The position numbers and the translations under genes were made by a program. 64,000 nt of DNA, from assembly GCA_964596165.1 (NCBI GenBank), contig CAZQTW010000004.1, positions 92,687-156,686 of the forward strand, in the 5' to 3' direction. Positions 11,003-19,577 of the stretch are shown piece after piece (the first letter of the stretch is position 1; the number at the start of each line of letters is the position of its first letter). The stretch is from CAYUQT01 sp964596165 (GTDB taxonomy: Bacteria > Planctomycetota > Phycisphaerae > UBA1845 > JAFGLZ01). Below the pieces are notes generated by a model that was not told where the DNA came from, did no database searches, and saw only the letters and a list, made by a program, of their open reading frames with translations.

Positions 11003-11204
11003 CGAGCACCTCACATGGAAAGTGTTCGCAGCGGCGGCGCCGATCGCACGGACGCACGTCTTCTGCCGAAACAAGGAATTATAGCGTCTTCGACGAGGGG
11101 GTGGGCGGCTTCAGTGGACCCATGGGTCCCTGGGTATGCCTTCCAAGTCCCCGGCTGCGACGATCTCGATGGCCTCGCCGGCCCCAGGATTCTTCAGAAG
11201 ACCC

Positions 11205-11777
11205 TCACTTTCGGTCGCCCAAGATCGTGCGAGCCGCCTGACGCAGATCGGCCGCCGTGAAGTCCGCCTTCGTCCTCTCACCGGCGGCATCGCGGCGCGC
11301 CGGCGCAGCCACCGACTCTCGCAGCCGAATCGTCCTGCAACCCGCCCGGCGACCCGCTTCGACGTCCGCCTCGCTGTCGCCGACCATCCAGCTGGCCGAC
11401 AGATCGATGTCCAGTTCGCGTGCGGCCCTCAGCAACATGCCCGGCGAGGGCTTGCGTTCCTCCGACTCGCGGATGTAGCCCCGGACGATCCCCTCGGGAT
11501 GGTGTGGACAGTAGTAGATCCCATCCAGGGCCGCGTTCTGTTCGGCCAGCAGGCGCCGGAGCTCCATATGGATCTCCTCCAGTGTCCGTTCGGTAAACAA
11601 TCCCCTGGCAACTCCGGATTGATTGGTGACCACGACGATCTTGTATCCTGCCTGTTTGAGCGACGCGATCGCTTCCGCCGCGCCCGGCAACAGCCGCACC
11701 CCGGCCGGATCGCTCAGGTAGCCGGGATCTTCGATCAGTGTGCCATCGCGATCGACGAAAACGGCCCTGTTGGCCAT
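11205..11777 (-). CDS. gmhB: D-glycero-beta-D-manno-heptose-1,7-bisphosphate 7-phosphatase
   Basis: HAD-family phosphatase (190 residues) that removes the 7-phosphate in ADP-heptose synthesis. Visible are the nucleophile motif VFVDRDGTL (residues 7-13), VVVTNQSG (motif II), KPSPGML (Lys of motif III) and MVGDSEADV (motif IV). The family's zinc loop, C-x-H ... C-x-C-R-K-P, is only half present: C90 and H92 are there, but the positions before RKP are Ser105 and Glu107, so the zinc site is probably lost. It lies 26 bp downstream of hldE, the previous enzyme of the same pathway, which makes the assignment firm. Confidence 0.93.
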   Translation of the reverse strand: MANRAVFVDRDGTLIEDPGYLSDPAGVRLLPGAAEAIASLKQAGYKIVVVTNQSGVARGLFTERTLEEIHMELRRLLAEQNAALDGIYYCPHHPEGIVRGYIRESEERKPSPGMLLRAARELDIDLSASWMVGDSEADVEAGRRAGCRTIRLRESVAAPARRDAAGERTKADFTAADLRQAARTILGDRK

Positions 11778-11803
11778 GTCGCGACTCCTGCCGTCCGTCC
11801 GGT

Positions 11804-13285
11804 TCAGGGCTGATCGTTGGCCCCGAGAATCCGATTGATGATCGTGGTCGTGCTGAGTCCGTCGACCAGTTCCAGCGTCAGGACGCGCCCGCCGTAGCCT
11901 TCGACAAGCTTCTTACCGACGACCGATGCGGTGGTTCCTCCCTTGACGAGAATGTCCGGCTTAAGAATATCCAATAGCGGTTCAGGCGTATCTTCGTCAA
12001 ACACGGTGACGTAATCGACACATTCCAGAGCGCCGAGCATCTCGGCCCGCTCGGCCTGGCCAATCACCGGGCGTTGGGGGCCCTTGAGACGCCGGACGCT
12101 TTCGTCCGAGTTGACCGCGACGATCAGGCATGAGCCCAGCTCTCGCGCCTGGCGCAGGTGCCGAATGTGGCCCATGTGAAGCAGGTCGAAGCAGCCGTTC
12201 GTAAAGACAATCGTCTCGCCCCGCTGCCTGCGCCGTGCAACCTCCTCGGCCAGCCGCTTGCGGTTCATAACCTTGCCGCCGCGCAGGCCGATCATTCGAC
12301 GGAGTTCGTCGAGGACCTCCTCCTTGCTGATGGCCACGACGCCCGGGCGCTCAACCTCGAGCCCACCCATTACATTCGCTAGAGCGACGGCTTGGTCATA
12401 CGGACACCCTTCGCCGAGGGCAACCGCGAGCATCGCCAGTACGGCGTCGCCCGCGCCGGTAACGTCATAGACGGCACGCGGACGGGTGGGGATCCGCCGA
12501 CCCTTGCCACTCTCTTCGCGTAGGTAAGCCCCTTCCTTGTCCAGCGTGATAACGACAGCGTTGACATGGGCGATCGCGATGATTCGTCGAGCAGCGTGTT
12601 CCAGGGCGGCGTCGTCGGTGATCTTCACGCCGCTGGCCAGTTCGGCTTCGTACCGGTTCGGTGTCAAGAGCGTCGCCCCACGGTATCGCCGGTAGTCGCC
12701 GATTCGCGCGGGGTCCACCAGGACAAGCCGACCGGCCTGACGCGCGTCCGCGATGATTTGCGGGGTACCGGCGTCGGTCAGCAAACCCTTGTTGTAGTCC
12801 TGGAGGACCAGAACACTGGCCCCTTGGTTGAGCTGCGATCGAACCGCGCCGTGCAGCGATCCTAAGACACTCTCGGGCGCCGGCGTGTTCACCTCGGTAT
12901 CGACGCGGAACATCTGTTGCGCATGGCGATGTTGCGCCAGGCCGACGAAGCGAGTCTTCACCGTCGTTGGACGGCCGGCGAAGCGCAGCATGTTCGACGT
13001 CTCCGCGCCGGCCGCTGCCAACAGCCGCATGAGCTCTTCGCCGGGGGGGTCTTGTCCGACCACCCCGATCGTCGCTACCGTCCCGCCGAGGCTGAGGATG
13101 TTGGCCGCCACGTTGCCCGCGCCGCCGGCGCGGCTCTCCTGTCGAACCGTGTTCAAAACGGGAACAGGCGCCTCGGGGCTGATTCGCTCGGTATCGCCGT
13201 AGACATAGCGATCGAGCATGAAGTCGCCGATGAGGGCGATTCGCGGCGAGCCGAACGCTTCAATCCGTTCGATGAGGTCATGCAT
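11804..13285 (-). CDS. hldE: Bifunctional heptose-7-phosphate kinase / heptose-1-phosphate adenylyltransferase
   Basis: A 493-residue two-domain enzyme supplying ADP-heptose for the lipopolysaccharide core. Residues about 1-320 are a ribokinase/PfkB-type kinase (ALIGDFMLDRYVYGD, GGAGNVAANI, and VTGAGDAVLAM with the catalytic Asp). Residues about 345-490 are a nucleotidyltransferase (FTNGCFDLLHMGHIRHL, with the H-x-G-H site, and NSDESVRRLKG). The domain order and length equal E. coli HldE. It is followed after 26 bp by gmhB. Its presence implies an outer membrane with heptose-containing LPS. Confidence 0.96.
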   Translation of the reverse strand: MHDLIERIEAFGSPRIALIGDFMLDRYVYGDTERISPEAPVPVLNTVRQESRAGGAGNVAANILSLGGTVATIGVVGQDPPGEELMRLLAAAGAETSNMLRFAGRPTTVKTRFVGLAQHRHAQQMFRVDTEVNTPAPESVLGSLHGAVRSQLNQGASVLVLQDYNKGLLTDAGTPQIIADARQAGRLVLVDPARIGDYRRYRGATLLTPNRYEAELASGVKITDDAALEHAARRIIAIAHVNAVVITLDKEGAYLREESGKGRRIPTRPRAVYDVTGAGDAVLAMLAVALGEGCPYDQAVALANVMGGLEVERPGVVAISKEEVLDELRRMIGLRGGKVMNRKRLAEEVARRRQRGETIVFTNGCFDLLHMGHIRHLRQARELGSCLIVAVNSDESVRRLKGPQRPVIGQAERAEMLGALECVDYVTVFDEDTPEPLLDILKPDILVKGGTTASVVGKKLVEGYGGRVLTLELVDGLSTTTIINRILGANDQP

Positions 13286-13294
13286 TGAGTGGCG

Positions 13295-13323
13295 ATTCTA
13301 AAACCGACGAAGCAGTGAAGCAA
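13295..13323 (-). promoter_or_regulatory. Candidate promoter for hldE-gmhB, giving a very short leader
   Basis: On the minus strand TTGCTT (13323-13318), a 17-bp spacer and TAGAAT (13300-13295; five matches to TATAAT). The predicted transcript start is about 3 nt before the hldE ATG, and no Shine-Dalgarno sequence is seen before it. The -35 element is weak (three matches). Confidence 0.4.
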
Positions 13324-13539
13324 CGGGCTATCTGGGCTTGGAGGTCGAAACGGTGGGTCCCCATTACCGGAAGGCGTGCGCGACGCGAATCCGATCAATG
13401 GGTGGAACGTGCCCCGGAGGTTCAGGATGCAACGAGGCGGTAGCACACCGTGTCCCAAACACCGCCGACCACCGGGGACACGACCGCGACGCAACTGTAG
13501 GCCCAATCGGAACCACCCTCCCCGACGATCGGCGGCAGG

Positions 13540-13980
13540 GCGTGGGCAATGCGTCGATCCTCGTGCTCCACAAGGCCGGCGTCCTGAGTGATGGGCTCCT
13601 CGCGGAGTCGGAGGGCGCTTTCCTTCGGAGTGGGAATACCCTGACGGAACGAGATGGGGAGCGGATTGCCTTCGAGACGCTGCCGGATGGAGACATCGGC
13701 TTGCGAACAGCCGCCGGCGGAAGGCGGATGTCCGAAGGGCAGAGCCTGGTCTCCTTGAGCGACGGGTCGTTCCATTGCATCTATCGCACGGTCGAGGGAT
13801 GCCCCGCCTGTGCTTACCGCCGGGACGACGGTTATGTGCAAACCCCACCTGCCTACGCGAGCCACACGCCCGGCGGCCGACGCATCAAGCACCCGCGCGG
13901 CCAACTGCGACTGACGGTGTTCGAACGGGAGGTTCCTCTACTGGTTCCACAACCACGGAGATCCGTCGCTCCGGAGAATG
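13540..13980 (+). pseudogene. Decayed sialidase (BNR)-like gene with a frameshift
   Basis: One frame from about 13545 to 13901 translates to a stretch that reads like the middle of a secreted sialidase-family protein (LVLHKAGVLSDGLLAESEG, MSEGQSLVSLSDGSFHCIYR, TPPAYASHTPGGRRIKHPR). At about 13905-13917 the reading continues in the next frame as CSNGRFLYWFHNHGDPSL, again as expected for that family. No signal peptide or start can be joined on the left, and the right part fades out before the GntR promoter. This is a frameshifted, truncated remnant. The family assignment rests on recognised motifs from memory. Confidence 0.55.
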
Positions 13981-14130
13981 AACAGGGCGGTTCGGTCGTT
14001 GCGCGTCCACAATCGATACCTGCGGACCAACGGAACGGTCGGCGATTTCCGAGCGGGACTCACCACCCACCGGCCTCATTCTCCGACGGTGCAGGGGAGG
14101 GTGTCCCTCGAGAAGAGTACTGCACGGCTC

Positions 14131-14159
14131 TTGACACCGGTACACGAGCGCTGCATACT
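14131..14159 (+). promoter_or_regulatory. Strong sigma70-type promoter of the GntR/sugar-acid operon
   Basis: A perfect TTGACA (14131-14136), a 17-bp spacer and CATACT (14154-14159; four matches to TATAAT). The predicted start is about 14166, giving a leader of about 65 nt to the GntR ATG at 14231, which has TGAGG about 6 nt upstream. The palindrome at 14159-14176 overlaps the start point. Confidence 0.65.
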
Positions 14160-14176
14160 ATCGATAGCTATCGATA
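14159..14176. promoter_or_regulatory. 18-bp perfect palindrome, probable GntR operator
   Basis: TATCGATAGCTATCGATA reads identically on both strands. It begins at the last base of the -10 element and covers the predicted transcription start, the classical position for repression by a dimeric regulator. The gene immediately downstream is a FadR-type GntR regulator, so autoregulation of the operon is the simplest reading (inference). Confidence 0.7.
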
Positions 14177-14230
14177 AAGATCCGGGTGTGATGCGTCTCG
14201 GCACGCATCTCGCAGCGATGTGAGGACCGC

Positions 14231-14968
14231 ATGGCAAGAAAGCGGCACAACTCTCCGGAAGGCAAGACGTCGCGACACCGTATTCGGGACGGCCTGCGCG
14301 AGTTGATTCTCGGGGGGACCTATCCGCCTGGGGCAAAGCTGCCGCAGATTCAACTGGCCAGGCACTTCGGAGTGTCACAGAGCGTTATCCGGGAATCGCT
14401 TCTCGAATTGAAGTCCTGCGGGCTTGTTGAGGCCGTGGACAACCTCGGGGTCTTCGTGAGCAACCTCGACGCGAGCCGCGTGATCGAGGCCTACCAGATC
14501 CGCGAGGTTCTCGAAGGAATGGCCGCCCGGTTGTGCTGTCGCCGAGCCGCCCGTGCGGACATCGAGGAACTGAAGACGATGGCCCGGCGCATGTATGACC
14601 TGGCGGTCAAGGGCGAGAAAGACTCCATGGCGGGGCTGGATAGGGAATTCCATCACCGGCTGATTCGGATCTCCCGGAACGAAATGTTGGAGCAGTTGAC
14701 GGAGAGCTACCGCGTCCTCGGCAAGATCCTCCGAGTCGATCGCAACGCCAAAACCGTTCGAGACGAACATCTGGCGATCCTCAAAGCGATCGAGGCGGAC
14801 AGGCCCGACGAGGCCGAGAGGCGGATGCGCGAGCACATCAGGGCCGCGGAGAAGGTTATCGCAAAGCAAGTGGCCAGGGGAGCCTTTGTCCCGAAGTGGG
14901 TGAAGGAGACAACGGACCCGGGCAAACGACACGGAGCAGGCAGACGTAAACCGGGAGAAACAACGTGA
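14231..14968 (+). CDS. GntR-family transcriptional regulator, FadR/FCD subfamily
   Basis: A 245-residue regulator. Residues about 12-78 are a winged helix-turn-helix (LRELILGGTYPPGAKLPQ, LARHFGVSQSVIRESLLEL); residues about 85-220 are an all-helical FCD effector domain with the characteristic FHHRLIRIS and the metal/acid-binding His pattern (DEHLAILKAI, MREHIRAAEKV). FCD regulators usually sense organic or sugar acids, which fits the dehydratase/aldolase/dehydrogenase genes behind it. Its stop overlaps the GTG start of the next gene by 4 bp. A perfect 18-bp palindrome lies at its own promoter. Confidence 0.93.
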   Translation: MARKRHNSPEGKTSRHRIRDGLRELILGGTYPPGAKLPQIQLARHFGVSQSVIRESLLELKSCGLVEAVDNLGVFVSNLDASRVIEAYQIREVLEGMAARLCCRRAARADIEELKTMARRMYDLAVKGEKDSMAGLDREFHHRLIRISRNEMLEQLTESYRVLGKILRVDRNAKTVRDEHLAILKAIEADRPDEAERRMREHIRAAEKVIAKQVARGAFVPKWVKETTDPGKRHGAGRRKPGETT

Positions 14969-16539
14969 GATCATTTCCGCCCATCCAATCCCTGATCGGA
15001 TACGTGTCTCTGTTGTTCGCCTCCCTCGGGTCCTCGTCCGTGTGCGGAGAAGAAAAGGCCTCGGGTGCGTCGCCGATCTCGGTTGGCTCCGCCAAGCAAC
15101 TGTTCCTCGATCATCGTTTCATCGAGGCCTGCGAGGACGTCACGCTGGTGGTGAATCCGCCGGTGAAGCGACGGGATCCGGTCATTCGGAGCGATAGGCC
15201 ATGGGATGCGTTCCGCATCATCTGGTACACGGTGGCCGAAGACCGCGACAGCTTCAAGATGTGGTACCAGGCATTCGACAACGACCAGTGGGCCGGCGGC
15301 CGATCGCGGTTGTGCTATGCCGTGTCGAAGGACGGGCTCGAGTGGACCAAGCCGAATCTGGGCATCGTTGAGTTCAAGGGGTCAAAGGACAACAACATCA
15401 TCATCGACAACATCGTCAACTCGACGGTGTTCATCGATCCGCACGGCGCGCCCGATCAGCGATACAAGCTGATCTACACGGTCCATACCGACGGCAAATG
15501 GAACGATGTCCGCCTGATCACGTCGTCCGACGGCATTCGCTGGCGCATGCCGGGCAAGTCAGTCGCGAGCATCAATGCGGATACCCAGCATGCGGCGTTT
15601 TGGGACGCACGAATAAAGAAGTACGTCGTTTTCTTCCGCGTGAACATCGCCGACGACGGTACACCACCGTTTCCGTTTGTAAAGCCGATTCAGAGCACGC
15701 CGCCGGTCGTTGCACCGAAGGTCATGCGACCGGGCCGGGCAATCGGCCGGTTGGAGATGGACGACATCGCGGCGCCGTGGCCCACGGACAAAACGCGCAC
15801 GGTCCTGGCGGCGGACGAGCTGGACCCGCCGGATTCGGACATCTACACGCATTCGCCCTATGCTTATCCCTACGCGGCGGACGCCTACTTCCTGTTTCCG
15901 ATGACCTACCAACACTTCCGCTCGAACGAGACAGACGTCCGCAACGACGGTGTCAACGACGGGCAGTTCTGCGCCAGTCGCGATGGGATCCATTGGATGC
16001 GATACGACCGCAAGCCGTACCTTCAGCGAGGTCTGCCCGGCGAGCCCGACTTCGGCGCGGCGCAGCCGTTGGGCTGGCACGTTCGGGTCGGGAACTACCT
16101 GTACCACTACTACATGGCCTGGCCGTGGACGCACGGGGGCTTCAGACGGTTGACGCCCGAACAGCGCCGGAACCGGGAGAACTGGGGGCGGGAGTTCGTC
16201 GGCGCCGCGGTGCAACGTCTGGACGGGTTTGTCTCCGCGGATGCGCCCTACTCCGGGGGCTGGCTGCAAACACCGCCCATTGTCTTCACGGGCAACCGGC
16301 TGGAGTTGAACATCAACGTGGCGGCGATGGGCGAGGCCCGGGTCGAGATACAGGATGCCGACGGCAAGCCCATTCCGATCTATCAGGCCGACCAATGCGA
16401 TCGGATTCTATTTAATGACGTGGCTTATGCGGTGAAGTGGCGGGGGAAGGGCGATGTCTCCTCGCTGGCCGGGCGGCCTGTTCGGCTACGCGTCGTCATG
16501 CGATCGGCAAAGCTCTACGCGTTTCAGTTTGTGCAGTGA
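14965..16539 (+). CDS. Secreted beta-propeller glycosidase-like protein, paralogue 1
   Basis: A 524-residue exported protein starting at GTG 14965 inside the GTGA overlap with the regulator. After the signal peptide, VGSAKQLFLDHRFIE opens a domain with repeated SxDGxxW and DxxxKKYVVFFR-type blades (about 40-430), as in five-bladed propellers of the GH32/43/117/130 type. The last 80 residues form a beta-sandwich (LELNINVAAMGEARVEI, DVSSLAGRPVRLR, LYAFQFV). Two more copies follow directly and a fourth lies at 62250. The closest relative is the third copy (both have ADxLDPPDxD). No catalytic assignment can be made; glycan hydrolysis or binding is inferred from fold and context. Confidence 0.72.
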   Translation: MRSFPPIQSLIGYVSLLFASLGSSSVCGEEKASGASPISVGSAKQLFLDHRFIEACEDVTLVVNPPVKRRDPVIRSDRPWDAFRIIWYTVAEDRDSFKMWYQAFDNDQWAGGRSRLCYAVSKDGLEWTKPNLGIVEFKGSKDNNIIIDNIVNSTVFIDPHGAPDQRYKLIYTVHTDGKWNDVRLITSSDGIRWRMPGKSVASINADTQHAAFWDARIKKYVVFFRVNIADDGTPPFPFVKPIQSTPPVVAPKVMRPGRAIGRLEMDDIAAPWPTDKTRTVLAADELDPPDSDIYTHSPYAYPYAADAYFLFPMTYQHFRSNETDVRNDGVNDGQFCASRDGIHWMRYDRKPYLQRGLPGEPDFGAAQPLGWHVRVGNYLYHYYMAWPWTHGGFRRLTPEQRRNRENWGREFVGAAVQRLDGFVSADAPYSGGWLQTPPIVFTGNRLELNINVAAMGEARVEIQDADGKPIPIYQADQCDRILFNDVAYAVKWRGKGDVSSLAGRPVRLRVVMRSAKLYAFQFVQ

Positions 16540-16586
16540 GCGTGTGACAGGGGGGGGTGTGCCCTTGAGCGAAGAAGGAGGTTGCG

Positions 16587-18038
16587 ATGCCCGTCCTTTC
16601 CGCGGCTGTTGTACTTGTCGCCCTGAATGCTTCGGGAGGGGGATCCGTGGACCCGGCGATCTGCGACGGACCCCGATGGATCGGGTCGGAACCGCAGTTG
16701 TTCCTCGACGACGTCGTGATCGAAAAGACCGAGGGCCTGGTCAAGACGATCCACCATCCGGTCCGGCTCGATCAGCCCATCCTGGACAGCGAGAAGTTCG
16801 GGACCTGGCAACCCTACCTTACCGTGCTGCACGACGCCCGGACGAAACGGTTTCGGCTGTGGTACAACGGCCGTCCGGCACTCCGGTATTGCGAATCGTC
16901 GGATGGGATTCATTGGGAGGAGTTCCGCGACCTCAACATCGCGCCGCGGTATTGCTGTAGCCTCGTGGACGACGAAGGACGGGAGCGTGATCCCTCCCGC
17001 CGGTTCAAGATGTTGTATTGGCAACAGGATCCGGGACCACCGCGCGGCCTGTTCGCCGCCTTCTCGCCCGATGGGCTGACCTGGACGGAGCACCCGGGCA
17101 ATCCCGTTCTACGCGGCTACCCGGACGATCCGGCCGGAATCCGGCGACACTTGGTAGGCGACATTGTCGACGCCTTCTACGACCCGATTCACAAACGCTA
17201 TGCCGCCGCGCTGAAACTTCCCTGCGTTCCCGACGACGGATTCGCCCCGGCCCCGAAGGCAGGAGGGATGTTTCGTCGGCTGGTCGGCATGAGCTGGAGC
17301 ACGGACTTCGTCGGCTGGTCTCGCCCTTGGCGGATCTTCCTGCCCGACGGGAAGGACGAGGGGCTTCTCGAGTTCTACGGGATGGCCGGCGTTCACCTTC
17401 GCGGATCGCTGTACATCGGATTCGTTCGCGCCCTTCGCGACGATCTGCCGTGCGATGAAGGCGGACCGAAAGATGGAATCGGCTACGCCACACTGGCCAT
17501 CAGCCGCGACGCTGAGAACTGGCAGCGGTTCCGCGAGCCGTTCCTGGACCGCAACCCTCGACGCGGCAGTTGGGACCATGCGATGACGTGGATCAGCGCG
17601 ATCGTCCCTGTGGGCGACGAGGTGTACCTTTACTACGGCGGCTACGCACGGGGTCACAAAATCGAACCTCGGCGCGAACGCCAGATCGGTTTGGCCAAAC
17701 TTCGTAAGGACGGCTACCTCTCGCTCCGTGCGGGCGATAAGCCGGGATCGCTGCTCACGCGAACCCTGACCTTTGTCGGCGGGACGCTCTGCGTGAATGC
17801 GGAGGTTGCCGGTGGGGGCGAACTCCGCGTGGAGATTCAGGACGATCGTGGCCGGCCCCTACCGGGCTTCGTGCTGGCGGATTGCGATCCGATCAAAGGC
17901 AAGGAGGTCGCCCACCGTGTGACGTGGAAAGGCAAGTCCGACGTGGCCGACCTTGCCGGTAAGGTGATTCGTCTCAAGTTCGTGTTGCGATCTGTGGACC
18001 TCTACGCGTTTGAATTCGTCGGAGGAGTACATGACTAG
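16587..18038 (+). CDS. Secreted beta-propeller glycosidase-like protein, paralogue 2
   Basis: A 483-residue member of the same family as its neighbours, preceded by AAGGAGG 5 nt before the ATG. The short hydrophobic N terminus (MPVLSAAVVLVALNASGGG) looks like a Sec signal. EPQLFLDDVVIEK marks the conserved first strand, followed by propeller-like repeats (KRFRLWYNG, CESSDGIHWEE, AFSPDGLTWTE, LAISRDAENWQR) and the C-terminal sandwich (LRVEIQDDRGRPLPGF, DVADLAGKVIRLKF, LYAFEFV). It is more diverged than copies 1 and 3, suggesting a different substrate or bond. It ends 8 bp inside the next gene. Confidence 0.72.
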   Translation: MPVLSAAVVLVALNASGGGSVDPAICDGPRWIGSEPQLFLDDVVIEKTEGLVKTIHHPVRLDQPILDSEKFGTWQPYLTVLHDARTKRFRLWYNGRPALRYCESSDGIHWEEFRDLNIAPRYCCSLVDDEGRERDPSRRFKMLYWQQDPGPPRGLFAAFSPDGLTWTEHPGNPVLRGYPDDPAGIRRHLVGDIVDAFYDPIHKRYAAALKLPCVPDDGFAPAPKAGGMFRRLVGMSWSTDFVGWSRPWRIFLPDGKDEGLLEFYGMAGVHLRGSLYIGFVRALRDDLPCDEGGPKDGIGYATLAISRDAENWQRFREPFLDRNPRRGSWDHAMTWISAIVPVGDEVYLYYGGYARGHKIEPRRERQIGLAKLRKDGYLSLRAGDKPGSLLTRTLTFVGGTLCVNAEVAGGGELRVEIQDDRGRPLPGFVLADCDPIKGKEVAHRVTWKGKSDVADLAGKVIRLKFVLRSVDLYAFEFVGGVHD

Positions 18039-19551
18039 GATCGGGTCGTGTGGGAGTCGTCGTGAGTTTCTGCAAACGGCAGCTGCGGCCATTCCAGGCG
18101 CTGCGCTTCTGGGGGCAACTCAAGGCAATGTGGCCGGGTCGCCCGTTGGCGTTCATGATCTAGGCGACAATCGGCATGTGTTTCTCGACGAGTTTCTCAT
18201 CGCCGAAAAGCGGAATGTCTCGCTCCGCGTCAACCCGGCCGAACGGAAGGAGCTTGCACTGATCGCCGACAAACCGTGGGAGCGAGGCGGCCTGACGTGC
18301 TACGCCAATGCCTTCCACGATCCCATCGCCAAGGAGTATCGCCTCTACTACGTGCCGGTGGACCTAGAGTCGAGTCCGATCTTTCGTCTGGCCCTGGCCG
18401 TTTCGAAAGATGGGATTCGATGGACCAAGCCGGATCTGGACGCCGTGGAATGGAAGGGATCGAAAAAGAACAACATCGTCATCGAGGGCCAGCGCGAAGG
18501 CACAGTCTTCATGGACCCGAACGCGCCCCGCGAGAAGCAATACGCCTTTCTTTCCAGCGAGGCAGGGCTGAAAACGCGGCTCTTTACGTCTCCGGACGGC
18601 ATTCACTGGAAGATGCATTCGGATCTGATCTCGCCTCACCACTCCGACAGCCAGATATCAACGTTCTGGGACGATCAACTCAAGAAATACGTCCACTATC
18701 CCCGCGTCGGGCACCGTGGCCGAGCGATCGGGCGGGTGGAGACCTCTCGTTTGGACGAGCCTTGGCCGTCGCAGATTCCGATGGTCATGTCCGCCGACGA
18801 TCTCGACCCGCCGGATACCGACCTGTACACGAATGCGGCGGAGAAATATGCCCTGGCGCCGAATGCGTATGTGGCCTTTCCCACGCCGTATTATCACTAC
18901 GACGCCGGGCAACGAAAGTACCTCAACGAGCCGACGCTCAGACTGGGCGGCAAGTCAAACGACGGCACGCTCGACACGCAACTCGCTACCAGCCGAGACG
19001 GCAAGGCCTGGATTCGCCATCGGGTACCGTACGTGCCGCTCTTTCGGCACGAAGGGCTCGATTTCAAGGTCTGCATGGTCTTTCCGGGTCTGCTGTACCA
19101 TGCCGATCGGATCGATCACTTCCTCGGCGCCTATGCATTCACCCACGGCGACACCCAGGCTCGCGTCAGGCTCGAAGGGCGTGCGCTCGGCGGATACGTA
19201 CGCCTGCAGCAGCGGATTGATGGGTTCATGTCGGCGGACTTCGCCTATGGCGGCGGAACCCTAATTACCGCTCCGTTTACCTTCAGGGGCAGATTCCTGA
19301 CGCTCAACGTGAACACCTCGGCGGCGGGTGAGGCACGGGTTGCGGTGCTCGACGAGGGCGGCAAGCCGTTCCCCGGCTATGGCATCGAAGACTGTCGCAT
19401 CATCAATGGCGACTATCTCGCCAAGCGGGTGGCGTGGAAAGGTCCGGATGATCTTTCAGCCTTGGCCGGGCGGCCCATGCGACTGCGATTCGAGATGCGC
19501 GGCACAAAACTGTACTCGTTCCAGTTCGTCGAAGTCCCGGTCGGGGCCTGA
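18031..19551 (+). CDS. Tat-exported beta-propeller glycosidase-like protein, paralogue 3
   Basis: Start placed at 18031, after GGAGGAG, so the gene overlaps the previous one by 8 bp; an in-frame ATG at 18010 lacks such a site. Unlike its siblings it begins with a twin-arginine leader (SRREFLQTAAAAIPGAALLG). The body repeats the family plan: RHVFLDEFLIAEK, AVSKDGIRWTKPDLD, TSPDGIHWKMH, SADDLDPPDTDLY, ATSRDGKAWIRH, and the C-terminal sandwich (LTLNVNTSAAGEARVAV, LAGRPMRLRFEMRG). It is closest to paralogue 1. Function unknown; a secreted glycosidase role is inferred from the operon. Confidence 0.72.
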   Translation: MTRIGSCGSRREFLQTAAAAIPGAALLGATQGNVAGSPVGVHDLGDNRHVFLDEFLIAEKRNVSLRVNPAERKELALIADKPWERGGLTCYANAFHDPIAKEYRLYYVPVDLESSPIFRLALAVSKDGIRWTKPDLDAVEWKGSKKNNIVIEGQREGTVFMDPNAPREKQYAFLSSEAGLKTRLFTSPDGIHWKMHSDLISPHHSDSQISTFWDDQLKKYVHYPRVGHRGRAIGRVETSRLDEPWPSQIPMVMSADDLDPPDTDLYTNAAEKYALAPNAYVAFPTPYYHYDAGQRKYLNEPTLRLGGKSNDGTLDTQLATSRDGKAWIRHRVPYVPLFRHEGLDFKVCMVFPGLLYHADRIDHFLGAYAFTHGDTQARVRLEGRALGGYVRLQQRIDGFMSADFAYGGGTLITAPFTFRGRFLTLNVNTSAAGEARVAVLDEGGKPFPGYGIEDCRIINGDYLAKRVAWKGPDDLSALAGRPMRLRFEMRGTKLYSFQFVEVPVGA

Positions 19552-19577
19552 GGCCGGTTCTTCAGAGGGGTAATCAC

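Noticed and set aside
13338..14177. 279-codon open frame as an intact gene
   Set aside because: Only its middle looks like a sialidase and the similarity moves to another frame near 13905; the rest is low-complexity, so I call a pseudogene instead.
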